Assembly: GCA_028386065.3 (NCBI GenBank)
Contig: JAKUCV010001557.1
Location: forward strand, 4,335-68,334
DNA: 64,000 nt
DNA from: Turnera subulata
Taxonomy: Eukaryota; Streptophyta; Magnoliopsida; Malpighiales; Passifloraceae
Reading direction: 5' to 3'
Part shown: positions 43,854 to 55,286 of the stretch, piece after piece
How positions within the stretch are numbered: position 1 is the first letter of the stretch
How the letters are laid out: each line of letters begins with the position of its first letter
Translations under genes and position numbers: made by a program
The notes under the pieces: model-generated
Database searches by the model: none
What the model saw: the letters and a program-made list of their open reading frames with translations, nothing else
What the model was told of the DNA's origin: nothing

Positions 43854-43858
43854 TTACA
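43854..43858 (+). repeat. Target-site duplication of element B, right
   Basis: TTACA, identical to 39538-39542. Confidence 0.9.
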
Positions 43859-43917
43859 CTTTGCTCTAGTTTGGATTAATCAAGAATTATAAGAAGATAA
43901 GTTGATCAAGCTTGGGG

Positions 43918-44937
43918 AGTGATGCACATAAGGATGCACCAAGCACAAGAGGAGGGAATGATGCAAATCGCCCAAACAAGCTTTCAGACTTGGAGAATGG
44001 TGCATGCGAAGGCTACATTAGAGGCATCAATGAGGAGCATGGTGACAAAGACGCGCTTGGACATGGCAAGCTTACTTTCAGAATCAAGTTCAAGATTCAA
44101 TCTCACAAGAAACTTAAGAAGAGACGGAGATCAAAGCCAAGAACACGAAGAACACGTGCTGAAATTCCTAGAGTGCGCAGTCTCAAAAATAAATTCATAT
44201 CTCGAGCTCTAGAAGTCGGATTATTGCGATCTTGGACTCTCTGGAAAGCTAAGAGAACGATCTACAACTTGCTGTAGAGATCAAGAGCTGAATCTGCCGT
44301 TCTCTTTATTTAAAGTTCACTTGAATTCGACGGACAGATTCTGTCCGAAAATTTCAGTTTAGTTTTACTATTTGGGCTTAGGCGGTTTTAGTTGGATTTT
44401 ATTATTTGTTGGGTTAGTAATTTCATCTTGGAATATATTTGGGTTATTATTTGTGGGATTTTAGTTTATTTAGTTGGATTTTTATTTGTTGGATTTAATT
44501 AAGTCCAATATGTTGTTGGATTAATATTAAAACTTAGCCCATTGGGCGAAGTCATGTCCAATTTGGACTAGAGTTAGTGTTTTGACGACCTAGGTTTTTA
44601 TTTTCAGTATAAATAGGTATTTTAGGGCAGCAAAAACGTGGGACACCATTGATTATTGATAATAAAAATAGTCCTTTGAGGTTTTCATTGAGTGATTCAA
44701 TCTTTTGAGAGAGTGATTCTCTTGCTTTTACTTTAGGGATTAAGTTTAACTTATCAGGATATTATACTTGTGGCGTTGATTCTTTTCCTTGTGTTCTAAT
44801 TCCTTTGTTGCCTAATCTTTGATTAAGTTTAGGAGGTGAAGAATAGATCACAGAAACCCTAGTTTGATTGAGATTGAAGATCGGGACATCTGATGGTTAC
44901 GGAGGTGACACTAGTGCTGATTCTAGGGTTGTTGTCA
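43918..44937 (+). mobile_element. Element C: 5'-truncated relative of B (end of interior plus LTR)
   Basis: 43918-43958 is a scrap of interior ending GAGGAGGGAA, the purine tract (its frame reads STRGGNDANR). 43959-44937 is an LTR (TGATGCAAATCGCC ... GTTGTCA) of the same family as B but in plus orientation. It splits the 5' LTR of A: sequence matching 49445-49530 stops at 43917 and resumes after 44937. No clean target-site duplication is visible, so the insertion was probably trimmed. Confidence 0.7.
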
Positions 44938-45656
44938 TATTAGAGAGGAGTACAAAAAGAAACCAACATGTGCTCTAGAATTGGAGGATGAAGCCTAGTC
45001 GATTTCGGGCACCCCTGGTCCAAATGGACATATCTTTTTGTTTCTATTATTTTGGGCCGAAATTATGGACAAATAATTATAAATTTTGACAAGAGTTTTT
45101 TCATTATTATTTGGGTCTTAATCTGTGGGCTTAAGAATTTTTAGTTGGATTTAGTTATGTTTTATTATTTTTAAGTTGATCCAATTTGTTGTTGGATTAA
45201 AATAATAACTAGTCCATTAGGGTTTAGGGAAGTCAAGTCCAAGTTGGACTAGGTTAGGTTGGTGCCGACTTAGGGCATCTCTTTTGCTGATTTGGGAGCC
45301 TCATGGTTCACTATAAATAGGCTCCTAGGGTTCTTTATTCTGAACACACAGAACTGTTGCTATTTGATAATAAAGTTTGAGGTTTTCTTAGCTTGGCTTC
45401 TTTGCAAGACTGAGGTGATTTCTTTCATGTTTATTTCAGGTATTTTGTGTACTTATCAAGTAATTAATTTGCTTGTGGAGTTGCAAGACTCCTAGTGATT
45501 ATTACTTTATTGTTGCTTAACAACTTTGTTTTATTTTGAGGTGATAGAGGTAGCTGCTGAAACCTTAATTTTGGTTGAATTGATTTCTGATCTTGGTGGC
45601 TTTGATTGATTAGGAGATGCTATCTAGCTTTGTTCTGGTAGTGTTGCCATACATCA

Positions 45657-46450
45657 TCTTGGTAGTGGAGCCTAGGTATCAATTTCAACTTTGTATCCCT
45701 TTACTTTTTTGAAATTTAGTTTTCTGTTCTTTGTGTCTTTTGCTGTTGCTGAAATATATATAAAAAAGTTCTTCAATTGTGTTCTACTGCTATCGACTTG
45801 GGTGTTAGAGTTGTGGAATTGTTGTTGTTGGGTGTTTGATTCAAATCGACATAAGATTAAAAAAAAAAAAGTTTTGCCATTGTGATTTGTGTAGTCGATT
45901 TGGAACCCTAGTTTGGAAATTTGTTCTTTTGGTTGTTGTGTGGAGCAAGTTGACATATCTATATATAAAAAAAAAAATTGAAGAGTTGAGAATTCGGCAA
46001 GCATTGGTGAATTACAGAAATTGGTCGATCCTTTCCGCGGGTTGCTAGGATATCTAGGACGGTGATTTCTGTGTTTCTGCTAATTTGCTGTGTTTCCCCT
46101 TCAGCTTTTCTAATTGGGTGATCTTGTTTGTTATCGTTCAATTATTGCAAAAATCTTCACACACAAGTTTCTTGTTCATTGTGTGTGATTTCTTTTCTTT
46201 CTTGGAGTTAAATTGCCTCTATAACTTGTGTTGTCTATCTTTCTTGCTAGGGATTTCTTTGAATTTTTTTTGAAGTGCTGCAGGTTGTTTGTTATTTGGT
46301 TAAGTGTTACCGTTCCTAAAGAATAAACGCAGTGAGAATTCAAAAGAGCAAAAAGGCGAGTGATACTTCTATTGCCAAGAGGGAATAAACACCAGAGACA
46401 CACGTGAGGAAAATGTTATTACTAACTAGTTTTCTTGCAGTAAAATCGAC
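45657..46450 (+). other. Leader of element A
   Basis: Primer binding site TCTTGGTAGTGGAGCC at the start, then T-rich non-coding DNA with A-runs (45859-45870, 45967-45978). The block 46300-46440 resembles 18590-18720 of E2, so the two families share leader sequence. Confidence 0.6.
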
Positions 46451-47406
46451 AAGGTGGGATCTAGTGGCAGTGAGGGAGAGCCGAGTGTAGCCCACATTAT
46501 GGGACTACTGAGAGAGCAGCTTAACAAGATTAAATCCAGTTCAAGGAGCTCCAAGACAGCTTAAGGGAGACGACTGTAGGCCTAAAGGAGACTAATACGA
46601 AGATCGACCAGCAAGCAAGAGAGCTGAGTGATCGACTTGATAGGCAAGAACAAGCTGTCCAAGAACATTCTCAAAGTGTTGGGAATGTAAGGAGACGAGC
46701 TGGAGCTGAAGATAAAGAGCAAGTGCGGGCTGCCCAAAGAAAGGAAGCTGTGGATGATTATGATGATGACATGGAAGAGCATGTTGGTGAAGAGAATCAA
46801 AGACCTCATGCTGGAGGAGGAGGAGGCCGAGGAGCTGGCGCATACAGGCCCAGATTCCTTGATAGGGGTGCCTTTGAAAGAGCAGAGGAGAGAGCAGTAC
46901 GAATTGATAGAGATGTGGGCACAATTAAGATGAAGATTCATATCCTCGAGGGTACTAATGATCCAGAACAGTACATTGAGTGGGTTAAAAGTGTTGAGAA
47001 GATTTTGACTGTCGTAGGTACTCTGAGGAGAAGAAGGTCAGGCTTGCTTCTGTGGAGTTCAGAGACTATGCATTAAATTGGTGAGACAAGCTCTGCACCA
47101 ATAGGAGGAGATATGGAGAAGCACAAGTAGAGACTTGGGAAGAGATGAAGAGGCTCTTGAAGAAAAGGTTTATTCCATCCTACTATCATAGGGAGATTCT
47201 CCAAAAGCTTCAAATTTTGAGACAAGGAACAAAGAGTGTGGAAGAATGTGGAAGGTGCTAGAGGTAGCCATGTTGCGTGCCAATATTGAAGAAGATGATG
47301 AGACCAGTATTGCTAGGTTCCTTGCTGGACTTAATAGAGAGATAGCCAATGTCCTTGAGTTACAACATTATGTGGAGCTTGAGGAGGTGGTTAACATGGC
47401 TATTTA
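46451..47406 (+). pseudogene. Gag of element A (frameshifted)
   Basis: An acidic, coiled-coil-like N-terminal part is open at 46723-47076. It is followed by the retrotransposon gag capsid region: IKMKIHILEGTNDPEQYIEW near 46925-46985, then after a frameshift YALNW, a stop, and KKRFIPSYYHREI near 47164-47205. The C-terminal capsid part (SIARFLAGLNREIANV) is present, ending near 47405 at a stop. The zinc knuckle is gone: the next sequence is the reverse transcriptase thumb. Confidence 0.75.
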
Positions 47407-48254
47407 AGAATGACAGACTCCTACTTCCATTTCTGAGGTGAGATCTTTTCATGGACTTGCTAGCTTTTATAGGAGGTTTGTGAAAGATTTTAATGCTATT
47501 GCTGCTCCTTTGAATGACATTGTTAAGAAGGAAAGCACAACAAAGACCATTTTCGACAATAAAAGAAAAGTTGTGCTCTGCTCATATTCTTAAATTGCCT
47601 AACTTTGATTCTACTTTTGAGAATGAGTGTGATGCTTCTGGTATAGGAATAGGTGTTGTTCTTTTGCAGGAAAAAAGGTCAATTGCCTATTTCAGTAAGA
47701 AACTGAAAGGTGCTCAACTCAATTACTCCACTTATGAGAAGGAGCTTTATGCATTAGTGAGAGCACTACAAACATGGTAGCATTACCTTTGGCCAAAGGA
47801 GTTTGTGATCCATACTGATCATGAGAGTTTGAAGTACTTAAAAGGTAAAGGTAAGCTGGGGAAAAGGCAGGCAAAGTGGTTGGAATTCATTGAAACCTGT
47901 CCTTATGTCGTCAAGTACAAGCAAGGTAAGAATAATATAGTTGCTGATGCATTATCAAGGAGGTATGCTTTATTCTTTTCTTTTAGTTCTAAGTTGATTG
48001 GATTTGAGTATATCAAGGAATTGAATATATCAGATCCTCACTTTGCTAAAGTGTATGATGCATGTGAACAATCTAATTTTCAAAAGTTTTACAGAGATAA
48101 TGGGTATTTATTTCCTGAAGGAAAAGTATGCATTCCACCTTGTTCTATGCGTGAGCTTTTGGTTAGGGAATCATATGATGGTGGCTTGATGGGTCACTTT
48201 GGTATTGCACAACTGTTGACATTCTGCAGAAATATTTTTATTGGCCTAATATGA
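47407..48254 (+). pseudogene. Element A pol: reverse transcriptase thumb, RNase H, integrase zinc-binding region
   Basis: 47410-47520 encodes the end of the reverse transcriptase (EVRSFHGLASFYRRFVKDF). After a frame change, RNase H follows: [10 protein letters not shown] near 47630, [10 protein letters not shown] near 47735 and [10 protein letters not shown] near 47805, with a TAG at 47778-47780. Then LSRR and the HHCC region up to GLMGHFG near 48200. A frameshift follows. The protease and the reverse transcriptase palm (with its YxDD) are deleted between gag and this part. Confidence 0.78.
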
Positions 48255-49321
48255 AGAAGAATGTTGAGCAGGTTTGTAGCGGTTGTGTAGCTTGTCGACA
48301 TGCCAAATCTACGGTGCAACCTCTTGGGTTGTACACATCTCTACCTATTCCTAGTTCCTACTCATCCTTGGATTGATCTCTCTATGGATTTTGTGATTGG
48401 ATTGCCTAGGACTAGGAAAGGTAAAGATAGCATCTTTGTTGTTGTTGACAGTTTAGCAAGAAGGCTCATTTTATTGCTTGTCATAAAACTGATGATGCTT
48501 CTCATGTTATTGATTTGTTCTTTAGAGATGTAGTTCGTTTGCATGGCATTCCTAGGACAATTCTTTTTGATAGAGATACTAAATTCTTGAGTCTTTTTTG
48601 GCATGTACTATGGAATAAATTAAGGACCAAATTGTTTTCTACTGCTTGTCATCCTTAAACTGATGGTCAAACTGAAGTGGTGGATAGAACTTTAGGATCT
48701 TTGTTGCGTGTTGTTGTGGGCACGAATTTGAAAACTTGAGAAGATTGTTTGCCATTGATTGAGTTTTCTAATAATTGGAGCATTCATTCTTCTACAGGTT
48801 ATTCTCCATTTGAGATTTTGTACGGTTTTAATCCACTAACCCCCTTGGATTTGTTTTCTTTTACCTTTGAATAAGATTGCTAATGTAGATGGACAGCAAA
48901 AGTAAAATTGGTTCAATCTACACATGAGAAGGCTCGCAAGCACATAGAAGCCAAGAATGAAAAGTATGCTCAAAGGGCTAATCAAGGGCGCAAGCTGATG
49001 AAGTTTGAACCTGGAGATTAGGTTTGGGTGCACTTTAGGAAGGTGCGGTTTCCTAAGCAAAGGAAATCTAAGCTGGATGCAAGAGGGAAGATTAGGCTTG
49101 GGTGCACTTTAGGAAGGAGCGGTTTCCTAAGCAAAGAAAATCTAAGCAGGATGCGAGAGGGGATGGTCCTTTTCAAATGTTGGAGTGCATCAATAACAAC
49201 GCTTACAAGATAGATTTGTCTGGTGAGTATGTCGCGAGTGCTACTTTTAATGTTGCTGTTCTTTCTCCCTTTGACAATGCAGGTACAAATTTGAGGACGG
49301 ATCCTTTTGTGGAGGGGGGAA
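48255..49321 (+). pseudogene. Element A integrase core and C-terminal tail (degraded)
   Basis: Pieces in several frames: [11 protein letters not shown] (zinc ligands), [10 protein letters not shown] with a core Asp, [15 protein letters not shown] with the second Asp, and GQTEVVDRTLG with the Glu near 48670. Stops interrupt it. The C-terminal RKVRFPKQRKSKL segment is duplicated in tandem. It ends with FNVAVLSPFDNAG and a purine tract before the 3' LTR. Confidence 0.72.
49016..49163 (+). repeat. 74-bp tandem duplication in the integrase tail
   Basis: The segment GATTAGGTTTGGGTGCACTT... at 49016-49089 is repeated from 49090 with a few changes. The period of 74 is not a multiple of three, so the duplication shifts the frame. 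Confidence 0.9.
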
Positions 49322-50206
49322 TGATGCAAGCAAGCAAGCACCAAGTGAAACTGAAGATGGAGATGGCGCCATTAGCTTGCCTCAAGGACCAATCACAAGG
49401 ATTCGTTTGAAGATGACCAAGAATCACATGTTACACTTTGCTCAAGGTTGGATTAATCAAAAAAGAAAGAAGATAGGATGATCAAGCTTGGAAAGGAGTT
49501 CAAGAAAAAACCAACATGTGTTCTAGCATTGGAGGAAGAAGCCTTGTCGATTTGGGGCACCCCTGGTCCAAATGGACATATCCATATCTTTTTCTTTTTA
49601 TTATTTTGGGCCAAATTTATGGACAAATAATTATAAATTTCGACAAGAGTCTTTTTATTATTATTTGGGTCTTAATCTGTGGGCTTAAGAACTTTTAGTT
49701 GGATTTAGTTATGTTTTATTATTTTTAGGTTGATCCAATTTGTTGTTGGATTAAATAATAAATAGTCCATTAGGGTTTAGGGAAGTCAAGTCCAAGTTGG
49801 AGTAGGTTAGGTTGGTGACGACATAGTGCACCTCTTTTGACGATTTGGGAGCCTCTTGGTTCACTATAAATAGGCTCCTAGGTTTGTTTATTTTGAACAC
49901 ACATAACTATTGCTATTTGATAATAAAGTTTGAGGTTTTCTTACCTTGGTTTCTTTGCAAGATTGAAGTGATTTCTCTCTTGTTTATTTCAGGGATTTTG
50001 TGTACTTATCGAGTAATTAATTTGCTTGTGCGTTGCAAGACTCCTAGTGATTATTACTCTACTGTTACTTAACAACTTTGTTTTGTTTTGAGGTGATAGA
50101 GGTAGTTGCTGAAACCCTAATTTTTGTTGAATTGATTTCTGATCTTGATGGCTTTGATTGATTAAGAGGTGCTATCTAGCTTTGTTCTAGTAGTGTTGTT
50201 GTATCA
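49322..50206 (+). repeat. 3' LTR of element A (885 bp)
   Basis: TGATGCAAGCAAGCAAGC ... GTTGTATCA. It aligns with the three 5' LTR pieces and shows the sequence as it was before B and C inserted. TATA-like ACTATAAATAGGC near 49863. Confidence 0.87.
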
Positions 50207-50720
50207 CTGGGAGACACTATAATAGAAGGAAACAAAGCATCTAGTCTAAACAAGGCGAAAGCTATAATTTTTTTCGCCATCTCCTTCATGACAATCTAAA
50301 AACTGAATATTTTACTATCAAAGACCTTTCAGATATTTGGAAGAATTTTAAAAAAATGTATGACCACCAGAAGATGGTCATTCTCCCAGAAGCTCGTTAT
50401 GAGTGGATACATTTATACTTGCAAGATTTTTAATATGTGCAAGAATATAATTCAACTATGTTTGAAATAAGCTCTCATATAAAATTGTGTGGAAAAAATT
50501 GTTACTGATGCAGATATGTTAGAAAAAAATATATTTTTTACTTTTAATGCATCAAATATATTCCTGTAGCACCAATATCGTGAAGAAGGTTTTATGAAAT
50601 ATTTGAATTTAATTTCACGCCTCCTTATGGCTGCACAAATAATGAGCTATTAATGAAAAATTATGAATCCCGTCCAACTGGTTCTGCTTCATTCCGCGAA
50701 GTGAATGCTGCAGTATAATG
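50207..50720 (+). pseudogene. Copia gag, continuation after element A
   Basis: Picks up the gag frame cut at 39427. It encodes a plant copia gag (UBN2-type): KAIIFFRHLLHDNLKTEY, KMYDHQKMVILPEARYEWIHL and then FEISSHIKLCGKN, with stops and small frameshifts. It ends near a TAA about 50718. No pol follows. Confidence 0.75.
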
Positions 50721-51467
50721 ATAATTTTGGTTGAGGCAGTGAACAAGCCATTAGTCACTGTGAACACTGAAATTTAACCCATATGATTTATTCTGTTAGT
50801 TTAATTTATGAATATGTATGTGTCATTGACTGATGAGATGATTCAATTGATGACATGAATATGTTTGTGATTTAATGTGATTGGATAAAGGCATTTTATT
50901 TCTTTATTTATTTTTATTTGTTTTTGTCCTTTATTGTTTGTTTAATTTTGGGGTAGAAAAAAATATTAAGATTGGACCAATAAAGTGTGGATCCTCCAGA
51001 GATGATAGTCCATTTAAACACATCGCCGGCAACCCAATTTAATCCTAATTTTCGTGGAAATTTAGGATTAGATATATATTTTGCCTATTTTCTGTTTTTA
51101 TGGTAATTTTAATAGAAAAAGGAATAATTTGATATGTGGTTGATAAGAAGGAAAATTAATGGAGTGGGATACAAGTTTTGGGTGTTTTCTAGGTTGGAGA
51201 ATATTCTAGAGGGTGTGGAAACCAGTTAGGAATCGGATTGGAGGAGAAAAAGTAAGGAAAAATGAAAAACTGCCCAGTCGGTGGCCGTCATGGAGACATG
51301 ACCGTTACGACCAGTGGACAAGGAAAGAGGACCGCCAGGCCCTGGCAGTCGTCACGACAATGACCGCCGGGGCCATGGCTGTCAACGCTTCCAGAATGTG
51401 CTTTTTTCCTCTTTTTGCAACCCTAGCTCTTAACCGTCAGATTTTGGGGTTCAATCTCAACCCTTAG
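50721..51467. other. Unassigned DNA
   Basis: AT-rich to 51200, then moderately GC-rich. An 84-codon frame at 51213-51467 has no recognisable domain, and I do not call it a gene. No transposon ends found except at 51468. Confidence 0.5.
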
Positions 51468-52027
51468 TGATACAGCAACAAACCTAGAATATCCACTAGG
51501 TGCACCTCTGTAACTAATTGATGCCAAGATCTCAAGTCTCCAATCGAACTACGGTTTTAGTAAACCTATTCTTCAACACCGAAACTCAAAGGATTAGGCA
51601 ACAAACAATTAGAATTACAGTGAATTAATCAAACGCCTCAAGAAGAATACTTGATAAGTTAAATTAATCCCAAAAGGTAAAGTCAATAGAATCCCTCCCT
51701 TGAAATTTTGATTGCATCACACAACCAAGAATAACACCATAAAAGGCAAAACAACTTTTTTCTTTATTTTCTGAATTCTCAATGTCTAACTCTACATGAC
51801 TAGAATAATAAGTATTTATACTTCCCTAACCATAAAACCAAGTCGGTATAACCCTAGTCCAATATCAAATTGGACTTGACTTCCTAATTAACTAGGTGTC
51901 GAAATATAGCTACCCAAATAAACTAGATTTTAATTGATCCAATAACAAATTGGACTCTAATTAAACCCACACAAATATGACTCAACTAATTATACTAAAG
52001 CCCATAAAAAAGTTAACTCAACTAAAA
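51468..52027 (-). repeat. Partial Ty3-type LTR, minus strand
   Basis: Starts with TGATACAGCAACA, the complement of an LTR end TGTTGCTGTATCA, as in the LTR at 52868-53763. It contains LTR-like features (plant LTR motifs such as TTGGACTTGACTTCC). It stops abruptly at the start of the copia gag at about 52028, with its own 5' part lost. Confidence 0.6.
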
Positions 52028-52867
52028 GTAATGACACATAAAGAAAAGATTGCAAAGATTGAAGAAGCTCAAAACCTAAACCTCCTTTCTTATGATGAGA
52101 TTATTGGGAAGCTTATTTGTCATAGTGATAAGATTGTTGAACCAAAACGAAAGGATGTTACTTTGCAGGTGCAAGAGCCATTTGATGGTGATGATATTAA
52201 TTCCGATATAGCTCTTCTTTCTAGAAAATTTGAAAGATGTCTTAAGATGAAGAAGCAGCTCAAAGGAATGACATCTAAGGATGTGAAGGCTGACGAGCCT
52301 AAGAAGGAACCCTTGGTGTGCTTTGGATGCAATCGACCAGGACATATCAAATCAGAATGCCCTTACCGAAAGAAAGGAAGATCTGGTTTTTCAAAAACCA
52401 GAGGAAAGAAAGCGATGACCGCTTGGGATGATTCTGATTCCTCCAACGATTCTGACATAGAGGAGGAGACAAATCTTTGCTTCATGGCATATGAAGAATC
52501 TGAGGTAACTGATTTTACTAACTTTAATCTTGACGAATTACTTTAAGCATTTGATGAGTTGCATGTTAAATGTAAGCAAGTTGTTAGGAAGAATAAAGAG
52601 TATAAGAAGAAAATTGACTTGCTTGAGTTTGATGATAAAGCCTATAAGAATGAAAATGAAAAACTTAGGCTAGCCAACTCTGATGCTATGAAAATTTTTG
52701 ATGATTTGAAAAGTGAGAAATTTGCTTTTAAGAATGCTTATGATGAACTCGAAAAGAGTTTCACAAGTAAGAGTGATATGTGCAATGTGCTAACAAAAGA
52801 AAAAGGATGCTCTTGAGAAACATGTCACTAACCTGAAATCTTCTCTTGAGAAATTCACTAGTGGAAC
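52028..52867 (+). pseudogene. D1 gag: zinc knuckle and coiled coil
   Basis: Open from about 52031 to a TAA at 52544-52546, then 52559-52816 in another frame. It contains CFGCNRPGHIKSECPY, a complete CCHC knuckle at 52319-52366, an acidic DSDSSNDSD stretch, then a Lys/Glu-rich coiled coil (EYKKKIDLLEFDDKAYKNE). Compared with D2 it lacks 45 bp between AKI and EEAQN. It stops at the minus-strand LTR. Confidence 0.8.
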
Positions 52868-53763
52868 TGATACAGCAACACTACCAGAACAAAGCTAGAT
52901 AGCACCTCCAAATCAATCAAAGTCTCCAAGATCAACAACTAATTCAACCAAATTAGGGTTTCAGCAATTACCTCTATCACCTCAAAACAAAGTAAAGTTG
53001 TTAAGCAACAATAGAGTAATAAAAGCTAGGAATCTTGAATACGCCACAAGCAAATCAATCACTTGATAAGTAAACACAATCCCTCAAATAAACAAGAAGA
53101 AATCAATTCTAACTTGCAAATAACCAAGGTAAGAAAACCTCAAACTTTTATTATCAAATAGCAAGAATAATGTGTGTAAAGTATGAACCCCTAAGAGCCT
53201 ATTTATAGGCACCAAGTCTGCACCTCCACTAGGCCAAAGTCGGCCACCTCCTCAAAGGCCAAGTCGGCCATCACCTATTACTACTTCTAATTGGACTTGA
53301 CTTCTCCCAAACCCTAACGGACTAGGATTGATTTTTTTAATCCAACAACATATTGGACTAAATAAAACCCAACAAAATAACTAAAGCCCATAATTGTTTA
53401 TGACCCAAATAACAATAATAACCCAAATAAATAAAACCCTAGCCGAAATTTATTAATTGTTTTATATAATAAAATCGGTATTTATTTAGCAAAAATAATA
53501 TAGATATGTCGACATGGGGCCCACATGCTCTAGTCGACTAGGCTTCCTCTCCAATGACAGAGACACATGTTGGTTTCTTTTTGTACTCTTCTCCAAGCTT
53601 GATCATCTTGTCTTCTTGCAATTCTTGATTAATCAAAGCTTGAACAAAGTGCAGCATGTGATTCTTGATCATCTTTAATCGAGCCCGTGTCATTGGTCCT
53701 TGAGGCAAGCTAATGGCGCCATCTCCTTCATCAGCTCCACTTGATGCTTGCTTGCTTGCATCA
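52868..53763 (-). repeat. Ty3 LTR of family A, minus strand (896 bp)
   Basis: On the minus strand it runs from TGATGCAAGCAAGCAAGC (at 53763) to GTTGCTGTATCA (at 52868), matching the LTR at 49322-50206 reversed. At 53764-53785 it is followed by the complement of GGGTTTGAGGAGGGAGGGAA, i.e. the element's purine tract. So this is an LTR with a scrap of interior, not a clean solo LTR. It replaces D1's gag end, protease and integrase start. Confidence 0.8.
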
Positions 53764-53789
53764 TTCCCTCCCTCCTCAAACCCAAGCAA

Positions 53790-54773
53790 GATATCTCTAC
53801 ATCTAGCCATCTTGAACTATTACATATTGACTTATTTGATCCTATGAGGACAATAAGTTTCGGTGGTAAGAGATATGTGTTTGTCATTGTTGATGATTAC
53901 TCAAGATATACATGGGTTTTATTTCTTGCTCAAAAAGACCATGTATGTTATGAATTTGGAACTCTTGTTAGGAATATACAAAATGAAAAAGGTTATAAGA
54001 TTTAAAAGAAAAGGAGTGATCATGGAGGAGAATTTGATAATCTTGCCTTCAATCACTTTTGTGAGCAAAGTGGCATAGTCCACACTTATTCGACTCCTAG
54101 AACACCTCAACAAAATAGGGTTATTGAAAGGAAGAATCGAACCTTGCAAAAAATAGCTAAAACTATACTTAATGAGCATAGGTTACCTGCACATTTCTGG
54201 GCAGAGGGTGTGAACACAACATGCTATATTTTAAATAGAGCATCTATGCGTCCTTTGATTGAAAAGACATCCCATGAGATATGGTATGATAAAAAACCAA
54301 ATAATTCTTACTTTCGAGTTTTTGGATCTAAATGCTATATTCTGAATACCGAAGACAACCTGGATAAATTTGATACCAAAACTGATGATGGAATATTTCT
54401 TGGTTACTCCACAACTAGTAAAGCTTATCGAGTCTATAATAAGAATACTATGGTTGTTGAAGAAACTATGCATGTTGTTTTTTATGATGACCCATATGAT
54501 CTTAGTAATGATGAAGATGCAGATATTACTCTTGAAGCTCAACCACAGGTTATAAACATTGATATCTTATCTGATGAAAGGGATGAGGAACTACCTGTAT
54601 TAGTTCCACATGATGCATCACAACAACAACATGACATACTACCAGATCTGGTTGGTGAAAAACCAAATCTTACTGGACATGCATCAACTTCATGCAAATT
54701 CCTAGAAATGTCAGAGCACCTAGAGGACTATCAGCTAATGCTATTCCTTGTGACATATCCAGAGGAGTGACTA
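53790..54773 (+). pseudogene. D1 integrase core and C-terminal region
   Basis: Begins SSHLELLHIDLFDPMR, with the core Asp (FVIVDDYSRYTW near 53880), SDHGGEFDN near 54018 and TPQQNRVIERKNR near 54105, the last being the Glu region. A stop and frame change occur near 54003. It continues with AHFWAEGVNTTCY and FRVFGSKCYILN to DGIFLGYS and an acidic stretch. Integrase would insert copia DNA; the first Asp region upstream is lost to the LTR. Confidence 0.82.
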
Positions 54774-55286
54774 CAAGGTCCTCCATGCAAAACATGAACA
54801 CACACCTTGCATTCTTGTCACAAGTTGAACCCAAAAATGCACATGATGCCATTCAAGATGAGAGTTAGGTCAATGCAATGCAAGAAGAACTGAATCAGTT
54901 CAAAAGAAGCGATGGATGGGAGTTCGTACCAAGACCTCCTGAATATTCAGTCAATGGCACAAAATGGGTTTTCAGAAACAAACTTGATGAATCCGGCATT
55001 TGGTAAGAAATAAAGCAAGGTTAGTTGCTCAAGGTTATAATCAAGAAGAAGGACTTTGAGCAGCTCATGCACAGTGATTTTGAGATGAGTATGATAAGTG
55101 AACTCACATACTTTCTGGGATTCTAAGTGAAAGAGATTTGGTATGGATGCAACTGAATCCAATCCTAAACCTATGAGTACATCAACCAAACTTGACAAGG
55201 ATGAAAATGGTAAGGATGTTGGTATCAAGATGTACAGAGGCATGGTAGGTAGTCTTCTATAACTCACGGTTTTTAGACCTGACATC
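54774..55286 (+). pseudogene. D1 reverse transcriptase remnant
   Basis: Only the entry (AMQEELNQFKRS, GTKWVFRNKLDESG) remains. It jumps to FEQLMHSDFEMSMISELTYFLGF, a late part of the domain. The catalytic palm with YxDD is deleted. A TAG at 54866-54868 stands where D2 also has one (63182-63184). Confidence 0.75.

Larger units (their letters stand above)
39428..50206 (+). mobile_element. Ty3/gypsy element A, with a 5' LTR split by elements B and C
   Basis: The 5' LTR is in three pieces: 39428-39542, 43859-43917 and 44938-45656. The 3' LTR is 49322-50206. The primer binding site TCTTGGTAGTGGAGCC starts at 45657 and a purine tract GTGGAGGGGGGAA precedes 49322. The interior (3.67 kb) keeps gag, the reverse transcriptase thumb, RNase H and integrase, all broken; protease and most of the reverse transcriptase are deleted. 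The element lies in the copia gag. Confidence 0.85.
31749..50720 (+). mobile_element. Old copia element used as the host of a transposon nest
   Basis: Surviving pieces are 31749-31913, 37944-38197 and 39070-39110 (5' LTR), 39114-39125 (TTATCAGCACGA, a primer-binding-like block seen in one group of plant copia elements), 39325-39427 and 50207-50720 (gag). These pieces are separated by a LINE, a foldback element and Ty3 element A. No protease, integrase or reverse transcriptase is seen after gag, and no 3' LTR is recognised. Confidence 0.7.

Noticed and set aside
51213..51467. 84-codon frame as a host gene
   Set aside because: No domain, next to a truncated LTR, no supporting structure.
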